Part shown: positions 45,506-53,661 of the stretch, one piece after another
Numbering within the stretch: the first letter of the stretch is position 1
Layout: each line of letters starts with the position of its first letter
Origin: Blautia sp.
GTDB taxonomy: Bacteria; Bacillota; Clostridia; Lachnospirales; Lachnospiraceae
Direction: 5' to 3'
NCBI GenBank assembly: GCA_022769545.1
Contig: JALEJS010000042.1
Location: forward strand, 1-58,992
DNA: 58,992 nucleotides
Position numbers and translations under genes: made by a program
The notes under the pieces: generated by a model
Database searches by the model: none
Told to the model about the DNA's origin: nothing
The model's input: the letters and a program-made list of their open reading frames with translations, nothing else

Positions 45506-46381
45506 CTACATACAAATATTTTTAATTAATTCATAGAATTCATCTTTTTCCATTTTTCCACTGATTCGATAAGATACGTCATCCTTCTCAAAATGAGCAG
45601 AAAATGTTGGTTCCATATCTCCCTCATCCTCAATCCGCTCAATATAAACAGGAATATCCAGATAAGAGATTTCTATCGCTTCTTTATTTTTGCCTGAAGC
45701 GCTGAAATTCTCGCTTCCACCTTCTTTATCCATACATACGATATATAACAAAATAATCTTATTCTGATAACTATATTCAATTAGAGCTACTCCAACATCT
45801 GAATAAACCTCAAAATTGTAATACTCAAACCCTTCTGGCCGATACATAAATTCAGGCACTTTAATATTTAACTTCTGTTCAATTTCCACTCTGGCCTCAT
45901 CTTCAGATAAGTCCCCATCTTCATTGGTTACATCATTTCCAATTACATAATCAACATCTTTATTTGTCAAATACTTCATCGTATTTACAAAATATTTCCT
46001 GTTTGCTTCGCTGGTCATGGCTGCCAGGAGTACGCCCAGTGTGCATACCACCACGAACACAGCGACTCGTGCCAGTGGGAATATGTATTTTCTCCTGCCC
46101 GGTTTCTCTGCAGCGATTTCTTCTGAAGTATCTGCAGCGACCGCAGAATCCATCTTTAAAGTCTCTTTTGTCAGCTCCTCCGAAGCTTCTTCCCGGTACA
46201 CTCCGTCTGCTTTCAGACGCTGTACCAGCTTGTCATAAGACGCGTCAATCTCCTCATCTGACAGCTCAATATCATCCAATTCCTCATCGGAGAAAAGCGC
46301 TTCTTCCATCAGGTCAGCTTCTTTTATGAATTCCTCATCCAGGAATTTTTTCAGTTCGTCATCCCGATTTTTTTTCTCCAT
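45506..46381 (-). CDS. DUF4367 membrane protein, probable anti-sigma-type factor
   Basis: The 291-residue protein has an acidic N-terminal part (residues 1-100), one membrane helix (about 105-123: LARVAVFVVVCTLGVLLAAM) and an extracytoplasmic DUF4367-like domain (about 165-290). Genes of this kind usually follow an ECF sigma factor and act as its membrane regulator. Here the likely partner, the sigma factor at 47562-48092, is separated from it by the opposing murG. Start ATG 46381 follows GGGAGAG. Confidence 0.72.
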   Translation of the reverse strand: MEKKNRDDELKKFLDEEFIKEADLMEEALFSDEELDDIELSDEEIDASYDKLVQRLKADGVYREEASEELTKETLKMDSAVAADTSEEIAAEKPGRRKYIFPLARVAVFVVVCTLGVLLAAMTSEANRKYFVNTMKYLTNKDVDYVIGNDVTNEDGDLSEDEARVEIEQKLNIKVPEFMYRPEGFEYYNFEVYSDVGVALIEYSYQNKIILLYIVCMDKEGGSENFSASGKNKEAIEISYLDIPVYIERIEDEGDMEPTFSAHFEKDDVSYRISGKMEKDEFYELIKNICM

Positions 46382-46474
46382 GATTCTCTCCCAATATCTT
46401 ATCTGTCCTTGACATTTCTGCCTCCCTGGTTCATATTTATGGTATGAAAAATGAACATTCAGGAGGATTTCTCT

Positions 46475-47545
46475 ATGAAACATATTGTACTTACAGGCGG
46501 CGGAACCGCCGGTCATGTCACCCCGAATATCGCTCTGATTCCCAGACTTCAGGAGCTGGGCTATGAGATTTCCTATATCGGATCCTACGAAGGCATCGAA
46601 AAGAAACTCATCGAGGAAATGGGGATTCCCTACTATGGAATTGCGTCCGGTAAATTAAGACGCTATTTCGACCTTAAAAATTTCACAGATCCTTTCCGTG
46701 TCCTGAAGGGGTTCTCCCAGGCAAAGAAACTGATGAAACAGTTAAAGCCGGATGTTGTTTTCTCAAAAGGGGGATTTGTCACGGTTCCTGTGGTAATCGC
46801 TGCCGGCAAATGTAAAATACCCGCTATTATCCACGAGTCTGACATGACCCCCGGTCTTGCCAATAAACTGTGTCTTTCTTCGGCAGCAAAAATCTGCTGT
46901 AACTTTCCCGAGACGGTGGACACTCTGCCAAAGGACAAGGCTGTCCTCACCGGCACTCCGATCCGCAGTGAGCTGATGAAGGGCGACCGCGAAGCCGGCC
47001 GCGCATTCTGCGGTTTTACCAGTGACAAACCGGTAATGATGGTGATCGGAGGAAGTCTGGGCGCTGCTTCTGTGAACGATAATATCCGTAAAATCCTTCC
47101 TGCGCTCCTGGAAAAATTCCAGGTCATCCATCTCTGCGGCAAAGGCAAGACAGACGAATCCCTGGTCGGAACTGCAGGCTATGTCCAGTATGAATATATT
47201 CAGCAGGAGCTTCCCGATCTGTTCGCTCTGGCCGACATCGTCGTTTCCCGTGCCGGCGCAAATGCCATCTGCGAAATCAGGGAGCTGGCAAAACCAAATC
47301 TCCTGATCCCGCTTTCCGCCAAGGCAAGCAGGGGCGATCAGATTCTGAATGCCCGTTCCTTCGAGAAGCAGGGCTTCAGCCGTGTCATGGAAGAGGAGGA
47401 AATCACCGAAGAATCTCTCCTGAAAGAAATTCTGACGTTATATGAAAACCGTCAGCAGTACATCGATGCCATGTCCGGCAGCGACCATCTGAACTCCATC
47501 GATCAGATCGTATCCATTATTGAAAGCTTCACGGCACACAAATAA
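46475..47545 (+). CDS. murG: UDP-GlcNAc:MurNAc-pentapeptide transferase MurG
   Basis: The 356-residue enzyme makes lipid II at the cytoplasmic face of the membrane. Its motifs are LTGGGTAGHVTPNIAL at the start, IGGSLGAASVN, and the C-terminal SRAGANAICEIRELAKPNLLIPLSAKASRGDQILNA. ATG 46475 follows AGGAGG by 8 bp. It is divergent from the DUF4367 gene and converges on the sigma-factor gene with a 16-bp gap, so it sits inside what looks like a sigma/anti-sigma locus. A TTGACA upstream at 46412 may start it. Confidence 0.95.
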   Translation: MKHIVLTGGGTAGHVTPNIALIPRLQELGYEISYIGSYEGIEKKLIEEMGIPYYGIASGKLRRYFDLKNFTDPFRVLKGFSQAKKLMKQLKPDVVFSKGGFVTVPVVIAAGKCKIPAIIHESDMTPGLANKLCLSSAAKICCNFPETVDTLPKDKAVLTGTPIRSELMKGDREAGRAFCGFTSDKPVMMVIGGSLGAASVNDNIRKILPALLEKFQVIHLCGKGKTDESLVGTAGYVQYEYIQQELPDLFALADIVVSRAGANAICEIRELAKPNLLIPLSAKASRGDQILNARSFEKQGFSRVMEEEEITEESLLKEILTLYENRQQYIDAMSGSDHLNSIDQIVSIIESFTAHK

Positions 47546-47561
47546 AATATCCGCCGCAGTC

Positions 47562-48092
47562 CTATTCCGAGTATAATCTGGACAGTTCCTTCTCGATCCA
47601 TCGCTTCGCTCTCATGATACGGTTATTTACATTGTTTACCGTAATACCGTATTCCTTTGCGACGATATCGGGAGGAATGTCCAGATATTTTACTTTCATA
47701 AGAATATCGTAACTGGTACGGTTTTCTTCCCGAAGTCTCTGCAAAACCATCTTGGCATACTGATTTTCTTCCATGCATAAAACAGCTGCCTCTGTACTGT
47801 TATCCACAGATGCAGGCACTTCCAGCTCTGCGTTGTCTTCTGCTGCCACGACCTTACTGACATAGGCGCTCTTCAGATAATCCCTTGCCTTATTGATCGT
47901 GGCAACCCGTACCAGTGCACATAATTTCTTTTCGTCTTCCGTTTCAACTCTTTCCAGTTCTCTGTACAGGCTGTAAAACATTTCCTGCGCAATATCTTCT
48001 GCTGCAGACAGATCTTTCACAATTCGATGGGCAATTTTTACTGAGAAACGATAATATTTCTTATAAAAACTCTTAAAGTCTTCATTCCTCAT
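47562..48092 (-). CDS. ECF-type RNA polymerase sigma factor
   Basis: The 176-residue protein has sigma-70 region 2 (about 17-80: VKIAHRIVKDLSAAEDIAQEMFYSLYRELER, then TINKARDYLK) and region 4 (about 125-170: LMKVKYLDIPPDIVAKEYGITVNNVNNRIMRAKRWIEKEL). Most of region 3 is absent, as in ECF sigma factors. It follows the HIT gene by 28 bp. The DUF4367 protein downstream beyond murG is the probable regulator. Confidence 0.85.
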   Translation of the reverse strand: MRNEDFKSFYKKYYRFSVKIAHRIVKDLSAAEDIAQEMFYSLYRELERVETEDEKKLCALVRVATINKARDYLKSAYVSKVVAAEDNAELEVPASVDNSTEAAVLCMEENQYAKMVLQRLREENRTSYDILMKVKYLDIPPDIVAKEYGITVNNVNNRIMRAKRWIEKELSRLYSE

Positions 48093-48120
48093 CTTTTGTA
48101 CCTGTCCGGTTTTGCAGTGC

Positions 48121-48522
48121 TTATTTCAGTTTTTCCAGCAGCTCTTCCCTTGTCTCATCCGTCAGCTTGCCGGGCTTCCAGGAAACCATTGCCCCGTCTT
48201 TTTCGTACCGCGGAATCAGGTGCATATGAAAATGGAATACCGTCTGGCCTGCCGCCTCTCCGTTATTCTGAACCACGTTGAACCCGTCACAGCCCAGTGC
48301 CTGTGTCATCCTGACAGCCATTTTCTTTGCCAGAATCATCGCCTTTCCCACCAGTTCATCCGGCATTTCATAAATATTTGCCGCATGTGTTTTCGGCAGG
48401 ATCAGCGCATGTCCCCTGGTCGCCGGACCAAGATCCAGTATTACACGAAACTCCTCATCCTCATAAATTGTCGCTGCCGGAATCTCTCCGTTCGCAATCT
48501 TACAAAAAATGCAATCTCCCAT
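48121..48522 (-). CDS. HIT-family nucleotide hydrolase
   Basis: The 133-residue protein begins GDCIFCKIANGEIPAATIYEDE, a zinc-bearing HIT-like start, and contains the histidine triad HFHMHLIPR (about 107-115). Family members hydrolyse nucleotide-adducts such as adenosine 5'-phosphoramidates. Start at ATG 48522 after AAAGGAG. It heads the HIT-sigma unit. Confidence 0.92.
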   Translation of the reverse strand: MGDCIFCKIANGEIPAATIYEDEEFRVILDLGPATRGHALILPKTHAANIYEMPDELVGKAMILAKKMAVRMTQALGCDGFNVVQNNGEAAGQTVFHFHMHLIPRYEKDGAMVSWKPGKLTDETREELLEKLK

Positions 48523-48649
48523 TTCCTTATATCTCCTTTGCTTTTTGATTTTTCTTATTCTTATTTTCTCGCATTATACTGTTTTTTTCAATACGATATT
48601 TGTTGATTCTGTACATTCACAGGTGCTACACTCTCCATGAGGTGATCCT

Positions 48650-49360
48650 ATGCAGACAAAAAATGTCCCAAAACCATTATCCACAAATGAACTGAAAGAA
48701 GAATTCCAGATGACCATTTCCAGATTTTCTCATGAGATCCGGAACCCGGTCTCCCTCATCGGAACAGAACTTCAGATGATCGCATCTGCCAACCCGGAGG
48801 TTACCGCATGCGAATACTGGGATGACGTAATGGAAAATCTTTCCTATGTGCGTGAGCTTCTGGATGAGCTCTCCATTTACAATCAGGCAGACCGCCTGCG
48901 GCTTACGGCTGTTCCCCTCACCGAATATCTGCAGGGAATTCTGTCCTGTGTCAGACCCACACTGGAATATCTGGGTATTTCTCTCCTCTGTGAAATCGAT
49001 GAAGAGCTCCCCGTTCTCTCCATCGACCGTGTCAAGCTGCGTCAGGCTGTTTTAAATCTGATCCGCAACGCGCAGGAATCCATCAGCCACTCTCACGGAA
49101 AAATTGTTTTCCGGGCTCAGAAACAGAAATCCGGAATCTGCATTTCCGTCCAGGACAATGGCTGCGGAATGACACCGGAGCAGACCAGCCAGATTTTCAC
49201 CCCTTTTACCACATTCAAGGAACAGGGAACCGGTCTTGGTCTCGCCGTAACCCGCCAGATCGTAGAAGCACATGGAGGGACCATCTGGGTCAGCAGTTCC
49301 CCCGGACACGGCTCTGTATTCAAGATTTTTCTGGATGATAAAGCAGCAGCGCCAGAATAA
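48650..49360 (+). CDS. Soluble sensor histidine kinase
   Basis: The 236-residue protein has a phosphoacceptor His28 in FSHEIRNPVSLIGTE and a HATPase_c domain (N box LRQAVLNLIRNAQES, G1 DNGCGMT, G2 GTGLGLAV). There is no membrane helix or sensor domain, and no response regulator is next to it, as for orphan sporulation kinases of the KinA-like type. TTGATT-18-TACACT lies upstream and GAGGTGATCC before ATG. Its last 41 bp overlap the rhomboid gene tail to tail. Confidence 0.88.
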   Translation: MQTKNVPKPLSTNELKEEFQMTISRFSHEIRNPVSLIGTELQMIASANPEVTACEYWDDVMENLSYVRELLDELSIYNQADRLRLTAVPLTEYLQGILSCVRPTLEYLGISLLCEIDEELPVLSIDRVKLRQAVLNLIRNAQESISHSHGKIVFRAQKQKSGICISVQDNGCGMTPEQTSQIFTPFTTFKEQGTGLGLAVTRQIVEAHGGTIWVSSSPGHGSVFKIFLDDKAAAPE

Positions 49361-50129
49361 ATCCACAGATCAGTCCGCCCACATGGGCTGCATTATCCAC
49401 ACCCGCGCTGGTAAAACCATAATACAAAGACAGGACCGCCATAAACAGCATCCCCCTGACTGTGAGATCCTGCAGTTTTCCTCTGTGGCGCAGCAATACA
49501 TAAATCATCGCTCCCAGAACAGCAAACACGGCTCCGGAAGCACCTGCCGAAACTGCATAGTCCTGCTTCTGCAAAGAAAAATACAGGGACACCAGATTGC
49601 CGCCCACACCGCCCAGAAGATACACTGCCAGCATACGGATTTTCCCCAGTACCGGTTCAAGACGCTGACCCAGCACAAATAAAATCAACATATTGTTCAG
49701 AAGATGGGACATTCCGAAATGCAGAAACATGCAGGTAAAGATACGATAAATCTCCCCATCCTCCACAATGGCAGGTACATACGAGGCACCGCACCGAAGC
49801 ATGTGTGCGGTGTCCTGGGAGCCTCCGGTAATTTCCGTGAGGAAAAATATCACCATATTCAATACGATCAGCCCTACCGTGACGGGCTCTTTTTTTATTT
49901 CTTCCAAAATATAATACGCCTCCGTAATCTGAATTTGTTCGATATCAATCTGCATTTCAGCAGGTTCGTTATGATCAATACCAAGACTTCCCATACCAAA
50001 AATGGACTTTGCGCCTTGAAAATTCCATAAGTCTTTCGCCGGTCCAATGATAATTGATTCCTGGGAAGATGCAGTAAGACAGCTGTTAACAGGCAAAAAT
50101 ATCTTATCATCACTCCATCTGAGCGTCAA
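49320..50129 (-). CDS. Rhomboid intramembrane serine protease
   Basis: The product shows six or more hydrophobic segments, the catalytic Ser in GASGAVFAVLG and catalytic His in AAHVGGLICGF, and FTCMFLHFGMSHLLNNM with the conserved HxxxN. It cleaves membrane proteins within the bilayer. The N-terminal ~80 residues are poorly conserved and I see no ribosome site for the TTG at 50129; ATGs inside (MGSLGIDHNEPAEM) also lack one. The start is uncertain, and the usual soluble N-terminal domain may be truncated. Confidence 0.75.
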   Translation of the reverse strand: MTLRWSDDKIFLPVNSCLTASSQESIIIGPAKDLWNFQGAKSIFGMGSLGIDHNEPAEMQIDIEQIQITEAYYILEEIKKEPVTVGLIVLNMVIFFLTEITGGSQDTAHMLRCGASYVPAIVEDGEIYRIFTCMFLHFGMSHLLNNMLILFVLGQRLEPVLGKIRMLAVYLLGGVGGNLVSLYFSLQKQDYAVSAGASGAVFAVLGAMIYVLLRHRGKLQDLTVRGMLFMAVLSLYYGFTSAGVDNAAHVGGLICGFILALLLYHPEKS

Positions 50130-50160
50130 CAGACGGGATACTTTTGGGATACTTCATAGA

Positions 50161-50210
50161 AATAAAAAAGGTGCGCAGTCTTTCATAATTCAATAAAGAC
50201 TTTACACCTT
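50161..50210 (-). terminator. Terminator of the 45-aa gene
   Basis: Stem AAGGTG and AAAGTCTTT with AAAGACT and CACCTT (50168-50210), then seven T residues on the minus strand (50167-50161). Confidence 0.7.
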
Positions 50211-50237
50211 AGATATAGGTTATTGGGTGACTATGAT

Positions 50238-50375
50238 TTAATTATTACCTGGATCTTTGGGGTCTGCCGTTTCAACGTATCTGATAATTTCAATAATTTT
50301 TTCAGCCGACATTCCCTCTTTTTCGAGGGCATTAATAAGATTTACTATCTCTTTACCTGTCATGTAATCGCTCAC
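50238..50375 (-). CDS. Small 45-residue protein
   Basis: A GTG-start frame codes for MSDYMTGKEIVNLINALEKE, then GMSAEKIIEIIRYVETADPKDPGNN. AAGGTGG lies 7 bp before GTG; an ATG three codons later lacks as good a site. It has its own TATAAT-type promoter (50407-50402) and terminator, so it is a single-gene unit. The sequence is acidic and helix-forming with no membrane segment. It resembles small phage-repressor-like or antitoxin-like helices only loosely; I do not recognise a function. Confidence 0.65.
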   Translation of the reverse strand: MSDYMTGKEIVNLINALEKEGMSAEKIIEIIRYVETADPKDPGNN

Positions 50376-50486
50376 TTTCCATCACCACCTTTTCAAGTGG
50401 TATTATATCATAGTGTAAAGCCTTTATACAATTATCAAATGGAACAGAATCTTTGACGTATTACAAAGCCCTCTGCCGAAGAAATA

Positions 50487-51920
50487 TCACCGCAGAAAAA
50501 CATATCTGGCCTGTGCAAAATCCACCTCATCTTCATCCTGAAGGCAGTAATCCTCCGCATTCTTCAGCAGCCGGCCGTTCACCGCCGTTCCGTTTCGGGA
50601 ATTCAGATCTGTGAGATAATATTCATTCTCTACCTTTCGGATTTTGGCATGAATCCGGCTCACGGTAGGAAGATCAATCACCGCATCAGCCGCTGTAGCC
50701 AGCTTTCCGATCACTGTAATGTCCTCCCGCAGATAAATCGTTGCCAGTTCTCCGGATTCCCGGCTGACCAGAGCGGCCGGTCCCCGGACACTCCCTTCGG
50801 AAAGCACCACTGTCTCTCCATAATTTTCGTTTTCCGCAATCTCCACTGCACTTTCCTGTCGTTCCGGTTCTGCAGATTTTTGTTTTCCTTCGGATCTGTC
50901 TTTATGAGAATATCTGCCTTCTTCCAAAGACTCAAATGATTTTTCATATTCCTTCGGTTTATCCTGGATTTCACGGTCATCCTGAATGAGCTTCCTCCTC
51001 TTTTCTGCCCGTTTCTTTCCTTCTTCCCTTACCTGATGCTGCTTTTTCCCAAGATATTCTGCCAGAAGTCCGGCCCCCAGAAGGGCAACCGCCGCTCCGA
51101 GCACCACCTCCATACCGATCCAGGGCAGATATCCCATTGCTTTGGCCGCCAGTACACCTCCCAGCACGACCGCGCAGACTGCACAGACTGCAAGCTGCAG
51201 CTCCAGATAGTTCTTTTCACCTTTTTTTCCTTTCTCAGGAGTCTCCTCCCGATACAGCGGAATTTCCCCGGGAAAGCCCTCCTCTTGTTTTTGTTCTGGC
51301 TGCTCCTCTTCCCGACATACCGGTTTCTCCGGCAGACCCTCCGAAGCAGAAAACAGATTCCTTTCCTTGGGAAGCTCTTCCTCTTCCCGGTAAACTTCTT
51401 CCTTGATATGCTCCAGATGAAAATTATCCTCCAGAGCTCTTCGATACACTCCGTACCCTACGATGACTGCCCTGGCATCCTGATGATCCAGCCTTGGCAG
51501 AATATATTCTGTCAGCTGCTGAAACTGTTCCCGGACATCGCGGTCATATCCCGGCAAGCAACAGAAATACACCATTCTTTTCTCCATATCCAGATAGATA
51601 TATTCCGGATTCAGAACCAGCTGGCTGGCATTCATCAGGTATTCTCCCATTTCATCCATTACCTGCAGGAAGCCGCCCAGAAGCATACGCAGGTCTTCTG
51701 CTTTAAATTTTCCCCGGTCAAACAAAGAAGAAACGGACTGCCGGGAAGTAATGTCATAATAAAACCGAAATTCCCCATCCATGGCCTGCACCTTGCACTT
51801 CAAAAGGGAGGGAACAGTATTTCCCACCAGCATCCGGATCTGATAGGAAGCAGTATCCACATCCGTTCCGGTTATAATCATATAATTGTGATTCAGATCT
51901 CTTTTAAATTCCGTTTTCAT
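50487..51920 (-). CDS. FHA-domain protein of the Tad locus (DUF6382-like)
   Basis: The 477-residue protein has an N-terminal domain (1-175, DUF6382-like by memory), a variable charged linker, two hydrophobic helices (about 240-285) and an FHA domain (about 395-475: SRIHAKIRKVENEYYLTDLNSRNGTAVNG). FHA binds phosphothreonine. It is the last gene of the Tad operon, directly after the TadE gene, so phosphorylation-dependent control of pilus assembly is a reasonable inference. Confidence 0.8.
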   Translation of the reverse strand: MKTEFKRDLNHNYMIITGTDVDTASYQIRMLVGNTVPSLLKCKVQAMDGEFRFYYDITSRQSVSSLFDRGKFKAEDLRMLLGGFLQVMDEMGEYLMNASQLVLNPEYIYLDMEKRMVYFCCLPGYDRDVREQFQQLTEYILPRLDHQDARAVIVGYGVYRRALEDNFHLEHIKEEVYREEEELPKERNLFSASEGLPEKPVCREEEQPEQKQEEGFPGEIPLYREETPEKGKKGEKNYLELQLAVCAVCAVVLGGVLAAKAMGYLPWIGMEVVLGAAVALLGAGLLAEYLGKKQHQVREEGKKRAEKRRKLIQDDREIQDKPKEYEKSFESLEEGRYSHKDRSEGKQKSAEPERQESAVEIAENENYGETVVLSEGSVRGPAALVSRESGELATIYLREDITVIGKLATAADAVIDLPTVSRIHAKIRKVENEYYLTDLNSRNGTAVNGRLLKNAEDYCLQDEDEVDFAQARYVFLR

Positions 51921-51921
51921 A

Positions 51922-52392
51922 CTATTCTCCGTCCCCCTTAAGAATCTCCGAGGCTGCTTTTATTTTCCGGATCCAGAAAACCGGCCGGATGATCTTCACG
52001 CTTCCGCCCGCCTGCAGCTTCCGGGAAAAACCGCCAAACCCGGAAAACGTATCCATCTGGTATACCACCCTGACACGTTCCCCGGCGGTCTGCTGCACCT
52101 GCAGATTTTTCCCGCCGAAAAATCCTGTGTCTGCAAGCTGTTCACTCTGCATTTTCGCAGTCTCGTACACCTTTCCGTTCTCCCGCACAGCTTCCATGCT
52201 GCCGCAAAGCGCCGCCTCATAGCCTGCAGCCGTCAGCCAGGATCTGTTATGAACAAAAAAGCAAAGATACAGCGCTCCCATCACCGCCAGAAGCACGATC
52301 GGCATCACAAATGCAGCCTCAACGGTAAAGCTTCCCCCAGTCAGTTTTCGAAAGATTTCTGATTTCGCTTCTGTCCTCAATTCTGTACTCAT
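51922..52392 (-). CDS. TadE-like minor pilin / pilus assembly protein
   Basis: The 156-residue protein has the TadE start: SFTVEAAFVMPIVLLAVMGALYLCFF with Glu at the typical position after the cleavage-like site, then a mostly beta exported domain. ATG overlaps the prepilin peptidase stop (ATGA). GGAGGA lies 8 bp upstream. Tad minor pilins of this type are processed by the Tad peptidase TadV, here the gene just upstream. Confidence 0.82.
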   Translation of the reverse strand: MSTELRTEAKSEIFRKLTGGSFTVEAAFVMPIVLLAVMGALYLCFFVHNRSWLTAAGYEAALCGSMEAVRENGKVYETAKMQSEQLADTGFFGGKNLQVQQTAGERVRVVYQMDTFSGFGGFSRKLQAGGSVKIIRPVFWIRKIKAASEILKGDGE

Positions 52393-52799
52393 ATGATCAG
52401 TCCTCCAATATATCCGGCCATCAGGAACGGAACAAACGGAAGCGTCATGTCTCTTCTCTTCCGGAACATTACCATAAGCACCAATGCTGTCAGGGCACAG
52501 AAAATCAGAGCCACGCACAGCATTTTCGTCAGTTCTTCCACCGTCAGAACTGTTCCGAGGGCAAGCAGAAACAACGCATCTCCCATTCCTACCGCCCCAT
52601 GCGTCGCCAGGCTGAGCACCGCCGTCACAATTCCCGGTACAAAGCCCCAGGGACTCACCTGCCCGCTTCCCGATTTCAGAAAACTTCCGGCAATTCCTGC
52701 CACAGATAGCACAACAACGGACAGCATGCTGATCTGCTTTCTTCGGATGTCGCTCCACGTATTCACAGCCAGAACGATTAAAATTCCCATTGTCTTCAT
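52389..52799 (-). CDS. TadV-type prepilin peptidase
   Basis: The 136-residue integral membrane aspartyl protease has the two catalytic Asp residues in NTWSDIRRKQIS (residue about 17) and GVGMGDALFLLALG (about residue 75), and four to five hydrophobic segments. It is smaller than PilD and has no zinc motif, as for TadV/CpaA peptidases that cleave Flp and TadE/F. ATG follows GGAGG. Confidence 0.87.
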   Translation of the reverse strand: MKTMGILIVLAVNTWSDIRRKQISMLSVVVLSVAGIAGSFLKSGSGQVSPWGFVPGIVTAVLSLATHGAVGMGDALFLLALGTVLTVEELTKMLCVALIFCALTALVLMVMFRKRRDMTLPFVPFLMAGYIGGLII

Positions 52800-52808
52800 A
52801 CGACCTCC

Positions 52809-53633
52809 TTATCCGCACCGGCTGCAGGGTCCCATATGTCCGCAGTCCGACTCTTTTACCATCATCACACCCCGCTTCAGTGCACTGCAGTTTTCCATAT
52901 TGTGATACCGGTTCCCCTGTCCGGTAATAAACACACTTCCCGCCGGCCCCTGATTCCGGCTGCAAATTTCACAGGCGGTATAACGCTCGCCATGTTGATT
53001 CCGGTACGTCCCCACCGCACTTCCGGACACCTGATTCACCGACAGGTTTAGATAACTGCAGCCCGGGCTTCTGTGATATACGCTTCCGTTTTCTGTCACA
53101 TAGACCATCGGTTCTGCTTTTGCCGGATTCCGGGATTCTGTCTCCTCTGCCCCGGTCCACGCATGTACTCGGACACGGTTATGCATCCAGACCTTCGGCA
53201 GAGGAAGCAGTGCCGCAGCCGGCTGATAAGCGTACACATCCGGCAGTAATATCTCCGCTTTTCCTTCGCCCCTGGGGTTATATGCATACATTCCGGCCTC
53301 CTTTGCCTTTTCACAGAGTTTTACCAGATGCTCCGTCTGGATCCGGTAAACGTCCATATAGGAAATCATGGTGACCATTCCCAGAAAAAACAGCGGAAGG
53401 ACCAGCGCTGCCTCCACCGTCATACTGGCCTTTCTGATCCATCGGCGGGAGATGTATAAAGACACTTTTCCGGGAGAAATACGTCTGTTTATCGGGGGAA
53501 ACAGAAGTATACATGGCTTCAGAGAGCGTTTCTTTTTTCTTTTTTCTGATTTGTTGTTACAGCATTTATATTGTTTCTGTGTTATCTCACATCTGTCTAT
53601 CTTTTTTGGGGTAATTCTCTTCCGGAAAAGCAT
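52809..53633 (-). CDS. TadE/F-like protein with duplicated Cys/His module
   Basis: The 274-residue protein has a long basic N-terminus, a TadE-type helix (SMTVEAALVLPLFFLGMVTMISY, about 70-92) and a C-terminal domain with two related Cys/His modules: VYHRSPGCSYLNL ... CEIC (about 173-215) and RYHNMENCSALKRG ... CSRC (about 235-273). Each has a His, a Cys and a CxxC pair, a pattern suited to zinc binding. ATG follows GGGAGGTG by 7 bp. This module is not part of canonical TadE/TadF and is therefore unusual. Confidence 0.7.
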   Translation of the reverse strand: MLFRKRITPKKIDRCEITQKQYKCCNNKSEKRKKKRSLKPCILLFPPINRRISPGKVSLYISRRWIRKASMTVEAALVLPLFFLGMVTMISYMDVYRIQTEHLVKLCEKAKEAGMYAYNPRGEGKAEILLPDVYAYQPAAALLPLPKVWMHNRVRVHAWTGAEETESRNPAKAEPMVYVTENGSVYHRSPGCSYLNLSVNQVSGSAVGTYRNQHGERYTACEICSRNQGPAGSVFITGQGNRYHNMENCSALKRGVMMVKESDCGHMGPCSRCG

Positions 53634-53661
53634 CTTTATACACCTCCCATATCAAACCGGT

